DNA from: Prevotellaceae bacterium
GTDB lineage: Bacteria > Bacteroidota > Bacteroidia > Bacteroidales > Muribaculaceae
DNA: 62,980 nucleotides
Assembly: GCA_021772015.1 (NCBI GenBank)
Contig: JAETNS010000014.1
Coordinates: forward strand, 1-62,980
Direction of reading: 5' to 3'
Both the position numbers and the translations under genes were made by a program. Positions 54,471-62,361 of this stretch are shown here, in pieces. The stretch's first letter is position 1, and the number at the start of each line of letters is the position of its first letter. Under the pieces are notes generated by a model. It searched no databases. It worked only from the letters and a program-made list of their open reading frames with translations, and was not told where the DNA came from.

Positions 54471-54489
54471 GCAAAATTACTAATTTTGC
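54471..54489. promoter_or_regulatory. Divergent promoters with palindromic -7 boxes (M48 / membrane protein)
   Basis: The 19-bp perfect palindrome GCAAAATTACTAATTTTGC contains TAATTTTG in both directions (minus 54479-54472, plus 54481-54488), one base apart. The layout is the same as at 34278-34296. Neither side has a good TTTG at -33. The plus gene would start about 20 bp later, at ATG 54510. Confidence 0.7.
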
Positions 54490-54509
54490 GTGGTAAAACC
54501 TCAACATCA

Positions 54510-55145
54510 ATGGCAAAATCAAATACAAAAACCGTCTGGAAATGGCTGCTCTTCGGGTTTGGGGTAGCTATATTGCTGTTCCTGATAGGTGGAATCTTCT
54601 ACATCCTTGACTCGACAATCGTAAACCGATGGGTATTCTTCGGAATTGTGGCAGCTGTGGCCGCAGCCACCGGCACAGTCCTCCACAGCGCATGGGACAA
54701 GCTAACCGGATGGGGAAAGTTCTACCTCAACTACCCTCTTCACATCGTCGTCGCGTCGATCGTCTTGTCATCCGCATTCCTGATGGGAAATTATTTCGGC
54801 ACCGATTTCGAATCCCTGCCGGAGGAAAAGGTGATCATAGAGAAACGTTTCACCCAGACCCGCTATCACACAAAACGCGCCACTCGGCGCGTCTATACCC
54901 GAGGCGCGCCTTACAAGGTTTATTTTCTTGAGGTATCGCTGCCCGACGGTAAACGTACAGATGTCTTTGTCAAGAAGACGGTCTATGACAAGGCCCTCGC
55001 CGGGGACACCGCCACGGTACGTTTCGGACGTGGAGTCCTGTCTCTCCCGGTCCTCGATCCCCACTCCCTGACTCTCCTCCATCCCCATTCCAAATCCAAA
55101 AAGCACCGTTCACGCTGCAAGTTCTTCGGCACCACCCGCTCTTGA
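54510..55145 (+). CDS. Membrane protein of unknown function
   Basis: 211 residues (MAKSNTKTVWKWLLFGFG). Three transmembrane helices lie near residues 12-32, 40-58 and 72-92. A soluble domain follows (YKVYFLEVSLPDGKRTDVFVKKTVYDKALAGDTATVRFGRGVLSLPVLDPHSL), then a basic His/Lys/Arg-rich tail. The start at 54510 is set by the promoter at 54481-54488, which lies inside the longer open frame from 54426. I do not recognise the family. It ends upstream of repeat R6. Confidence 0.75.
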   Translation: MAKSNTKTVWKWLLFGFGVAILLFLIGGIFYILDSTIVNRWVFFGIVAAVAAATGTVLHSAWDKLTGWGKFYLNYPLHIVVASIVLSSAFLMGNYFGTDFESLPEEKVIIEKRFTQTRYHTKRATRRVYTRGAPYKVYFLEVSLPDGKRTDVFVKKTVYDKALAGDTATVRFGRGVLSLPVLDPHSLTLLHPHSKSKKHRSRCKFFGTTRS

Positions 55146-55152
55146 CCTCACT

Positions 55153-55415
55153 CCCACGGATTCCACTTAGTTTTCGTTTCTCTGCGCCCTCCGAGTGTCT
55201 TACCCACGCGGATTTTCAGTAAAAGCTCTCGCAGATTACGCGGATTACGCAGATTATAATAACCTCTCACAGATTACATAGATTAGAAGGCCTCTCACAG
55301 ATTACACGGATTACACAGATAGCCATCCGGATGGTTTCTGTGTAATCCGTGTAATCTGTGAGAGCTTGTTTTAATCTGCGAGAGGTTATTATAATCTGCG
55401 TAATCCGCGAGTCAA
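55153..55415. repeat. GATTAC palindrome element R6, nested, side module on the left
   Basis: Centre CCATCCGGATGG (55323-55334) with inner ACA-variant arms 55291-55320 and 55337-55366. Outer GCG-variant arms are 55225-55256 and 55389-55412. A decayed middle layer lies between. The side module, here reverse-complemented (GGATTCCAC ... CTCCGAGTGTC), is at 55158-55200. It lies between the convergent membrane-protein and beta-barrel genes. Confidence 0.87.
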
Positions 55416-55418
55416 ATT

Positions 55419-56138
55419 TTACCACTCGAAGGAGAGGGAGGCACCGATCGCGCTTAGAGTCTGGTTGTTGTCGTAATACCAGTAATTGTTGTCGGAGGTG
55501 ATCAACAGGTAGGCCACGCCGATGTTGAGGGCCTGGCGGGGATTGCGGCTGTTGATGGGTATCCGCGCCCCGATAGCGGGACGGAAATAGAAGTTGGTGT
55601 TGTTTGACAGCCAGCCGTCATCAGTACGCATGTAGCGGCTTCCTACAAGCCATGTGGCTCCCAACCGCAGGTCTACAAAGAAAGAAGCCGATGTCGGGGA
55701 GTTTCCCGTCGGTATGTTGAACCGGAAATCGGTGAAGACCGGGATCATCACCCCCGTCTTCTTGTTGCCATATCGGGAGGAATTGCCCCAGCCGTTACCC
55801 CATCCGCTGTCATTCCAATCAACCGGGATATTGTCATCAACGGAGGATCTCACTATATCGACTCCGAGACCGGCCCCCATGTAGAACCAGTCGGTGTATT
55901 GATATCCCTGGGATGTCGAGATCTCCACATGATTGAGCTTCGAGGAGCCGACTCCGGCCACTCCCATCAACTCCACCGAACCTTTATACCGACCCGATCC
56001 CGACAATGCCGGGGAAATAAGGCTCTGCAACTGATTGGCGGCCTGCCAGTACTGGGCATCAGCCTGCGGAGCGAACGTGGCGGCCAGCGCGACGGCTGCC
56101 ATAGCGCCAATCATCTTTCTGGAAAATCTGACTCTCAT
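55419..56138 (-). CDS. Outer-membrane beta-barrel protein
   Basis: 239 residues with signal peptide ending near AAVALAATFAPQADAQ. Alternating amphipathic strands (YTDWFYMGAGLGVDIVRSS; SASFFVDLRLGATWLVGSRY; GVAYLLITSDNNYWYYDNN) and a terminal SLSFEW with a C-terminal aromatic residue fit a small 8-10 strand barrel. No specific family signature was seen. Its role (porin-like, adhesion or structural) cannot be stated. It directly adjoins the R6 palindrome. Confidence 0.8.
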   Translation of the reverse strand: MRVRFSRKMIGAMAAVALAATFAPQADAQYWQAANQLQSLISPALSGSGRYKGSVELMGVAGVGSSKLNHVEISTSQGYQYTDWFYMGAGLGVDIVRSSVDDNIPVDWNDSGWGNGWGNSSRYGNKKTGVMIPVFTDFRFNIPTGNSPTSASFFVDLRLGATWLVGSRYMRTDDGWLSNNTNFYFRPAIGARIPINSRNPRQALNIGVAYLLITSDNNYWYYDNNQTLSAIGASLSFEW

Positions 56139-56213
56139 GATCCGGATTCTTTAAGTAATTTTGACCAGTTAATTCTCTGCAAATATAATCGATTTCAGCG
56201 GCTTAAAGTTCAT

Positions 56214-56245
56214 TTTGGTAAAAAGGGACAGATTTGTTAACTTTG
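56214..56245 (+). promoter_or_regulatory. yfhO-like gene promoter
   Basis: TTTG (56214-56217), 20-bp spacer, TAACTTTG (56238-56245). ATG 56254 lies only 8 bp after the box, which would make the mRNA almost leaderless. The next in-frame ATG, 56296, would have a normal leader. Confidence 0.75.
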
Positions 56246-56253
56246 TGGCTATT

Positions 56254-58881
56254 ATGAAGACCGAAAACCAGACAAGCCTCTCGAAGAGGTTGAAAATGAT
56301 ACCGCAGACCGCGGCCGATTACCTTAAAAAGCCGCAAGTATGGGGATTTTTCGTCTCCCTCGCTGTCATAGCCCTGCTGTCAGTGGCGTTTTTCCATCCT
56401 GACGCGTCGGAAGGGAACCAGCTCCGACAGCATGACATGCAACAGGGGGCTGCCATCGGACAGGAGGTGAAGGCATACCTGGAGGAAAATCCCGGCGCGG
56501 AGGAACCGCGATGGACCAACTCGCTGTTCTCCGGCATGCCGACATTTCAGATCTCCCCCTCTTACCCATCAGACTCGCTGTTCAGCTGGATAACGACGCT
56601 GTATGGGGCGGGACTCCCCTCCCCCTCAAATCTCCTGTTCATGATGATGACGGGAATGCTGATCATGCTGCTGGCGATGAAAGTCAGATGGTATTACGCC
56701 TTGATAGGAGCTGTCGCCTGGGGCTTCTCATCCTACTTCATAATAATAATCGGCGCGGGCCACATATGGAAATTCGTCACTCTGGCCTACATCCCGCCGA
56801 CCATCGGGGGAATTGTGATGGCCTATCGCGGACGCTGGCTTGTCGGTAGCGCTCTGGCCGCGCTCTTCGCCATGATGCAGATACAGAGCAACCACGTCCA
56901 GATGACCTATTATTTCCTGTTCGTGATCCTCGCACTGATAATCTGCTACGCCGTCGACGCTGTCCGCCGCAAGAAATACACCCGCTTCGCCAAGGCAACC
57001 GGGGCATTGGCCGTGGCCGCTGTCCTGGCCGTATGCGCCAATCTGCCAAGCCTTTACAACACATGGAAATACTCTAAAGAGTCGATGCGCGGCAGCCATA
57101 CCGAACTGACCGTTGAGGGAGCGGAGAAACAGAAGACCGCCGGACTCGACCGCGATTATATCACCCAATACAGCTATGGCCGCGCGGAGTCATTCTCTCT
57201 GCTGATACCCAACATAAAGGGAGGCGCGTCGGCCCGGCCCGTCAGCGGCAGGATGATACCTACTTCCGTAATGGAGGTTGACGGAGCCGACGAAAAAGCC
57301 GTCAGCCTCAACGAAGCCGAACGGCAGTATGTCACCGACTACGCAGGGCAATATTTCGGCGAGCCGGAAGGCACCAACGGCCCGGTTTATGTCGGGGCGG
57401 TGATCTTCGTGCTGTTCCTGTTGGGATGCTTCATAGTACGCGGGCCGCTCAAATGGGCATTGCTGGCGATGACCCTCCTGTCGGTGCTGCTTGCCTTAGG
57501 CCGCAACCTGCAATGGCTGACAGACTGGTTCATCGACTATATACCGATGTACAGCCGTTTCCGCACCGTCGAGAGCATCCTGGTCATCGCTGAATTCACC
57601 ATGCCGGTGCTCGCCATCCTCGCCCTCCAGAAACTTCTGACCACCCCCAAGGCGTTCGACCGTTATTTCAAGCCTATATGTGTGGCCTTCGGAATCGTCG
57701 CCCTGTTGTGTCTGGCCGGATGGGCTATGCCGTCAATCTACGGACCGGCCATCTCCGAGAGCGACATACAGATCTCCGACATGATAGCCCAGCAGCTGCG
57801 GATGGCCGGATATCCCCCGGAAGCCACATCGGTCTTCTCGATCAACAACCCCGCTATCGCGCAGTTTGTCTCCGATGTCCGCTACGACATGGTTTCCGCC
57901 GACTCCCTGCGGTCGCTGATATTCGTGTTGCTGACTTTCGGTGTCCTCTGGCTCTGTCTGAAAGAGAAATGCAAGGCATGGCAGGGGGCTGTCATGGTCG
58001 GACTGCTTGTGGCCGTCGACCTCTACAGCGTCGACAAACGGTATCTCAACCACGACAGTTTCTGTCCGCCGGAGCTGTCGGCTTCCGATCCTTTCCCGTT
58101 AAGCGACAATGACCGGCAGATATTGGCAGACACGGCCATGAACTACCGCGTGATGGACATACCGCGTTTCTATGCCGCCGAACCTTCCTACCACCACAAG
58201 ATGATCGGGGGCTACCATGCCGCGAAACTCACCCGTTACCAGGATCTCATAGACCGGCATCTGGGTAATTTTGCCCGTGGAGGGGAGATCAGCCAGGCTG
58301 ATTTCAATATCCTCAACATGCTCAACGCCAAATATCTGATAACCGGCGACAATTCCCTGATGGTCAATCCCGAAGCGCTCGGAAACGCCTGGTTTGTAGA
58401 CCGCGTGGTGCCGGCTGACGGTGCTGATGCGGAGATGGCCGCTCTCGACACCATCAATCCGACCGTGACGGCAGTAGCCGACCGCAGATTCGCCGACATG
58501 CTGAAGAATGCCACCACCGGGAAAGTCGCCGGAGACACCATCTTCGAGACCTCATACGCTCCCGGCTACCTAACCTACTCCGCTTCCACCCGAAACGGCG
58601 GCGTGGCTGTCTTCTCCGAGGTATATTTCCCTTGGGGATGGGAGGCACAGATCGACGGCAAACCTGCGGAGATAGCCCGCGTGAACTACCTGCTTAGGGC
58701 ATTGGCCATCCCGGCAGGGCGGCATAAGATCGAGATGCGTTTCAACCCTCGCTCCGTGTCGGCTACCGTCGGAATAGCCAAGTGGTCCGTGATACTCATT
58801 TACGCCTCACTGGGAGCCGCGCTCCTGTGGCTGCTATTGTGTCCCGCAGTTGTAAACCGAAAACCGGAGCCAAGAAAATGA
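56254..58881 (+). CDS. YfhO-family multi-spanning membrane protein
   Basis: 875 residues from 56254 (or 861 from 56296; see promoter note). About a dozen hydrophobic helices from residue 25 to 600, followed by a soluble region with FNPRSVSATVG and one more helix near the end. The family signatures LYSVDKRYLNHDSFCP and NMLNAKYLITGDN are present. YfhO relatives are GT-C-like membrane glycosyltransferase homologues implicated in polymer or lipoteichoic decoration. In Bacteroidetes the substrate is unknown. The stop overlaps the start of the next gene (ATGA), which implies translational coupling. Confidence 0.88.
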   Translation: MKTENQTSLSKRLKMIPQTAADYLKKPQVWGFFVSLAVIALLSVAFFHPDASEGNQLRQHDMQQGAAIGQEVKAYLEENPGAEEPRWTNSLFSGMPTFQISPSYPSDSLFSWITTLYGAGLPSPSNLLFMMMTGMLIMLLAMKVRWYYALIGAVAWGFSSYFIIIIGAGHIWKFVTLAYIPPTIGGIVMAYRGRWLVGSALAALFAMMQIQSNHVQMTYYFLFVILALIICYAVDAVRRKKYTRFAKATGALAVAAVLAVCANLPSLYNTWKYSKESMRGSHTELTVEGAEKQKTAGLDRDYITQYSYGRAESFSLLIPNIKGGASARPVSGRMIPTSVMEVDGADEKAVSLNEAERQYVTDYAGQYFGEPEGTNGPVYVGAVIFVLFLLGCFIVRGPLKWALLAMTLLSVLLALGRNLQWLTDWFIDYIPMYSRFRTVESILVIAEFTMPVLAILALQKLLTTPKAFDRYFKPICVAFGIVALLCLAGWAMPSIYGPAISESDIQISDMIAQQLRMAGYPPEATSVFSINNPAIAQFVSDVRYDMVSADSLRSLIFVLLTFGVLWLCLKEKCKAWQGAVMVGLLVAVDLYSVDKRYLNHDSFCPPELSASDPFPLSDNDRQILADTAMNYRVMDIPRFYAAEPSYHHKMIGGYHAAKLTRYQDLIDRHLGNFARGGEISQADFNILNMLNAKYLITGDNSLMVNPEALGNAWFVDRVVPADGADAEMAALDTINPTVTAVADRRFADMLKNATTGKVAGDTIFETSYAPGYLTYSASTRNGGVAVFSEVYFPWGWEAQIDGKPAEIARVNYLLRALAIPAGRHKIEMRFNPRSVSATVGIAKWSVILIYASLGAALLWLLLCPAVVNRKPEPRK

Positions 58882-59528
58882 AACGACTGACCCGACGATT
58901 CAGCAATCTGGTGAAGTGGCCACGCCGCTATCGTACAAGCCGTGGTTTCGGAGTCCACTCCCCTTTCGCCTTTGAATTCATAACGAGAGTGTTGCGTGAC
59001 CGCGACGCTTACTATTACGCTTATCCGGAGATTGACTCCCTCTGCGGGAAGACCCACCGCGACACGTTACTTGACAACATGGTCTTCTCCGCCTCCGACT
59101 ACGAGCGGCAAGAGGCGAGGATGCTGTTCAGGATGCTCTGCCGTTTCAATCCCGACCTTGTCATCGAGATCGGCGGGGGCAATGAGGTCAGCCGCATAAT
59201 AATCGAGCGGGCTATACCCCACGCCAAACTACACCGCTGGTCAAGGGATAATCCTACAAAGATCGAGACCTCAAAGCCCTGTTTCATAATCGTAAATTAT
59301 ACCGTCGATATAAACTTCACTATTGTAAGGAGTTATCTTCTGGAAGCATTGAAGCATCCGCAAGGAGTCGTCATTTTCTTCCGCAACATGCACCTTCCCA
59401 TACTCCACCGCCTCTGGGACCAGATATCGTCAGTGGCACCTTTCGGCATGACTTTCCACGACGATGTGACGGGTGTCTATGTGGCTTTTCCGAAGCTGCC
59501 ACGAGAGGATTTCGACATCCATATCTGA
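58878..59528 (+). CDS. Class I SAM-dependent methyltransferase-like protein
   Basis: 216 residues (MKRLTRRFSNLVKWPRRYR). GFGVHSPFAFEFITRVLRD is the marker of a Bacteroidetes family annotated as class I methyltransferases, and VIEIGGGNEVSRIIIERA resembles the SAM-binding motif I. The acidic motif II is less clear, so activity is not certain. It overlaps the yfhO-like stop by 4 bases (ATGA) and is followed 24 bp later by xerD, so the three form an operon. The earlier start at 58782 lies inside yfhO and is not used. Confidence 0.78.
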   Translation: MKRLTRRFSNLVKWPRRYRTSRGFGVHSPFAFEFITRVLRDRDAYYYAYPEIDSLCGKTHRDTLLDNMVFSASDYERQEARMLFRMLCRFNPDLVIEIGGGNEVSRIIIERAIPHAKLHRWSRDNPTKIETSKPCFIIVNYTVDINFTIVRSYLLEALKHPQGVVIFFRNMHLPILHRLWDQISSVAPFGMTFHDDVTGVYVAFPKLPREDFDIHI

Positions 59529-59552
59529 TCACACACGACGGGAAGAGGAGAA

Positions 59553-60494
59553 ATGAGAGATATCGATGACATCCCGCGCATCAGGCGTTCATTCCTGGGA
59601 TATCTTACATTGCAACGCGGACTCTCGGAAAACACGCGCGAGGCTTACGGAATGGATATCGACAAGCTCTTCGCCTGGCTTTCGTCGGGAAGGGAGGACG
59701 GGGCAGTGAGGCTCCGAGATGTCGATTACAATATCCTTCAGGAATTCATGGCGGCTGTGCATGACATCGGAATAGCTTTACGCTCACAGGCACGGCTTGT
59801 AAGCGGGATAAAGCAGTTTTTCCACTTCCTGCGTATGGAGGGATACATCGATGTGGACCCTTCGGAGCTGCTGGAGATTCCGAAGATTGGCCGTCACCTG
59901 CCGGAAGTGCTGTCTGTCGAGGAGATCGACGCGATGATATCCGCCATTGACCTCTCCACTCCCGAAGGGATCCGCAACCGGGCGATCATCGAGACCCTGT
60001 ATGGATGCGGTCTGCGGGTCTCCGAGCTGGTCAACCTCGAGATCTCGAAAGTGTATCTCGACGAGCAATATCTGATTGTCGACGGGAAGGGTGACAAGCA
60101 ACGCCTCGTGCCGATGTCCGGGATATCGATCGACCGGATAATGGAATATATGGAGGAAGCCCGTTCAAAGACCGAAGTGAAACCGGGAGAGGAAAACATA
60201 CTGTTCCTCAACCGCCGTGGATCACGTCTGACGCGCCAGATGATATTCACTATCATACGCCGCCTGGCTCTGCAGGCCGACATCCGCAAGAAGATCTCCC
60301 CACACACACTGCGCCACAGTTTCGCCACCCACCTGCTCGAAGGGGGAGCAAACCTCCGCGCCATCCAGCAGATGCTCGGCCATGAGTCTATCTCCACAAC
60401 GGAGATCTACCTCCACCTCAACCCCACCCTCCTCCGCTCCCAGATCCTCCTCCACCATCCCCGCAACCATCCCTCCCACCCCGCTCTCACCTGA
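59553..60494 (+). CDS. xerD: Tyrosine recombinase XerD
   Basis: 313 residues, slightly longer than usual owing to a Pro/His tail. It has an N-terminal SAM-like core-binding domain (LSENTREAYGMDIDKLFAWL) and catalytic residues in order: Arg in LYGCGLRVSELVNL, Lys in GKGDKQRLVP, HTLRHSF, LGHESISTTEIYLHL with the Tyr nucleophile. Length, position and fit to XerD rather than phage integrases support the chromosome-dimer-resolution role at dif; I saw no dif site in the window. It is last in the yfhO operon and faces repeat R7. Confidence 0.93.
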   Translation: MRDIDDIPRIRRSFLGYLTLQRGLSENTREAYGMDIDKLFAWLSSGREDGAVRLRDVDYNILQEFMAAVHDIGIALRSQARLVSGIKQFFHFLRMEGYIDVDPSELLEIPKIGRHLPEVLSVEEIDAMISAIDLSTPEGIRNRAIIETLYGCGLRVSELVNLEISKVYLDEQYLIVDGKGDKQRLVPMSGISIDRIMEYMEEARSKTEVKPGEENILFLNRRGSRLTRQMIFTIIRRLALQADIRKKISPHTLRHSFATHLLEGGANLRAIQQMLGHESISTTEIYLHLNPTLLRSQILLHHPRNHPSHPALT

Positions 60495-60498
60495 TTAC

Positions 60499-60801
60499 AA
60501 GGAATGCTGTTCGCTGCGCTCTCCGAGTGTTTTGCTCTCGCAGATTTTTCAGTAAAAGCTCTCGCAGATTACGCGGATTACGCAGATTAAAATAACCTCT
60601 CACAGATTAAAAGACCCCTCATTAAAAGATCTCTCACAGATTACACGGATTACACAGATAGCCATCCGGATGGTTTCTGTGTAATCCGTGTAATCTGTGA
60701 GAGCCTATTTTAATCTGCGTAATCTGCGTAATCTGCGTAATCTGCGTAATCTGCGAGAACTTTTACTGAAAGCGCAGCGAACCACAAACTTCGTGGAATC
60801 C
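60499..60801. repeat. GATTAC palindrome element R7, largest copy, side module on both ends
   Basis: Centre CCATCCGGATGG (60662-60673), inner ACA arms 60629-60660 and 60676-60702. Outer GCG arms are 60558-60590 and 60709-60757; the right one has five tandem TAATCTGCG units. Beyond them TTTTTCAGTAAAAG pairs with CTTTTACTGAAAG, and GTTCGCTGCGCT (60510) pairs with AGCGCAGCGAAC (60771). The whole palindrome is about 300 bp. It lies between convergent xerD and a lipoprotein gene. Confidence 0.88.
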
Positions 60802-60814
60802 TTACCGGCAAAGG

Positions 60815-61597
60815 TTATCGGGGACAGACTGGACGGATGGAGCAGCCACAATAACGGGGAACCGGGAATACGGAAATATCGAAAGCCGGAGTCTCATTCA
60901 TATCTGACAGGGTAATATTCATCGATATAGTGGCAGTGGAGGACCAATACCGGCCCGTGACACCCGGATCCAAAAGATCATAGACGCTTGAACCTGTAAG
61001 CAGATCGCAGTATCCGGCAGCCGGGAGGAATATAGAGGCACCGTTATCAGCAGTCAACCGGCATCCGCCATATTCCCGCGTAATCTCGCAAGCCGATAGC
61101 AGCTCGTTTATCTCGTCGGATGTAGGGATCCGCCAAGGCGCACCCCAGAGCGCCGCAGCCGCGTCGTTACCGCTTCCGGCAATGTCAACCATATCTCCTG
61201 TGTCAGGAAAGCTTGTAGCGACTCCAGACGAGCTTACAGGGGCAATCGCTCCCCACTTGAAAAGGCTGCCCGGCGATTGAGGTTTTCCATCCTTTGCCGG
61301 ATTTGACGCGTCAAGATTGGCTGTCGCCCATCTGACACTCAATCCCATATCGACATAACCATGCCCATTGATTCTATATTGATCTCCTTCTGCCGGGCCA
61401 TTGTTATCATTACCACTCCCCTCTTTATTCTCCTCATTACCTTCATTATCATCCGGCGACGTATCATCCTTGTTTTGTTCATTCTTATTTCCCCCGGACA
61501 CTTCCCGTTCCGACGCAGGAATATAATTAGGTTCACTATCACAACCCACCAATAGTACAACCATCATAATAATACTCAGCCACTTTATCCACAGCAT
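60815..61597 (-). CDS. Lipoprotein with FISUMP/DUF1566-like domain
   Basis: 260 residues from ATG 61597 (MLWIKWLSIIMMVVLLVGC, lipobox VGC at Cys19); a TTG four codons earlier is unlikely. A low-complexity Asp/Asn/Glu-rich linker (about 25-72) leads to a C-terminal domain with YVDMGLSVRWATANLDA, LFKWGAIAP, WRIPTSDEINELL and GRYWSS. This is the pattern of the FISUMP/DUF1566 family of surface proteins in Bacteroidetes. Its function is unknown. It is monocistronic. Confidence 0.8.
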   Translation of the reverse strand: MLWIKWLSIIMMVVLLVGCDSEPNYIPASEREVSGGNKNEQNKDDTSPDDNEGNEENKEGSGNDNNGPAEGDQYRINGHGYVDMGLSVRWATANLDASNPAKDGKPQSPGSLFKWGAIAPVSSSGVATSFPDTGDMVDIAGSGNDAAAALWGAPWRIPTSDEINELLSACEITREYGGCRLTADNGASIFLPAAGYCDLLTGSSVYDLLDPGVTGRYWSSTATISMNITLSDMNETPAFDISVFPVPRYCGCSIRPVCPR

Positions 61598-61649
61598 ATT
61601 TTCAACCAATTAGCAATTATAAAATATTTGTCAAATCCTATTACAAATA

Positions 61650-62216
61650 TCATTTATCTGAAATGTTAAACCCAATCTTAGGTCTTGAAATAACTTTTCT
61701 CTCTTGTAGTTTGGCTAAAGATTCATTAATTAGTAAAAGTTGCATTCTGGTATCTTCATTTATATCATTATAATCCGTGAAAATTTCTTCGAGATCCTGC
61801 TTCAATTCTTGAAAATCATGCTCTAAAGTAGAAAGTCTTTTGTCTACATTTGTTTCTGTCACAATTTTTCGCATCAAAACAAAAGCACGCATGATACCAA
61901 TATTTATCTGAATAGCCGTATTAGAAGATAAAACACTACTTAACATCGCAACCCCAAGTTCAGTGAAAGCATAAGGTTTTCGCCTTACACCCATTTTTAT
62001 AGAATTGGACATCACAATCTGTGATTTCCAATTTTCAACCTCCTCTGCTGTAAGTTGAAACATAAAGTCTTCCGGAAAACGTTCTATATTACGTTTCACC
62101 GCCTGATTGAGCAAACGTGTTTCAACTCCATACAATTCAGAAAGATCCCTATCAAGGATCACCTTTTGCCCACGAATTTCAAAAATTTTATTTTTTATAA
62201 GGGCCAATTGATTCAT
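61650..62216 (-). CDS. ORF6N-domain DNA-binding protein
   Basis: 188 residues. The N-terminal ~85 residues are an ORF6N domain (IFEIRGQKVILDRDLSELYGVETRLLNQAVKRN, then FPEDFMFQLT and FTELGVAMLSSVL), a phage-like DNA-binding domain also widespread as single genes in Bacteroidales. The C-terminus is a coiled-coil (STLEHDFQELKQDLEEIF). The gene is AT-rich compared with its neighbours, like the KilA-N gene at 9629. A -7 box (TAATTTTG, 62261-62254) with ATTG at 62286-62283 lies upstream. No prophage surrounds it. Confidence 0.88.
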   Translation of the reverse strand: MNQLALIKNKIFEIRGQKVILDRDLSELYGVETRLLNQAVKRNIERFPEDFMFQLTAEEVENWKSQIVMSNSIKMGVRRKPYAFTELGVAMLSSVLSSNTAIQINIGIMRAFVLMRKIVTETNVDKRLSTLEHDFQELKQDLEEIFTDYNDINEDTRMQLLLINESLAKLQERKVISRPKIGFNISDK

Positions 62217-62253
62217 TGTGTATAATTATTGGTCATTATTATTTCCTTGAGTG

Positions 62254-62286
62254 CAAAATTAATAATTTTATTTTTTAACTCGCAAT
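62254..62286 (-). promoter_or_regulatory. ORF6N gene promoter
   Basis: Minus strand: ATTG (62286-62283), 21-bp spacer, TAATTTTG (62261-62254), 38 bp before the start codon. Confidence 0.6.
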
Positions 62287-62293
62287 ATCAACA

Positions 62294-62336
62294 TTAAAAA
62301 ACGGTCGCGCCGGATATTAACCCGTGACGCGACCGT
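62294..62336 (-). terminator. Terminator of the truncated secreted-protein gene
   Basis: ACGGTCGCG (62301-62309) pairs with CGCGACCGT (62328-62336). On the minus strand six Ts follow. It lies 25 bp beyond the stop of the 62362 gene. Confidence 0.75.
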
Positions 62337-62361
62337 CTATTATTCATGTGTGTCTAAGGGA

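Noticed and set aside
9629-62216. KilA-N and ORF6N genes as marks of a prophage
   Set aside because: No capsid, tail, terminase, integrase of phage type or att repeats were found near either gene; xerD here fits the housekeeping enzyme.
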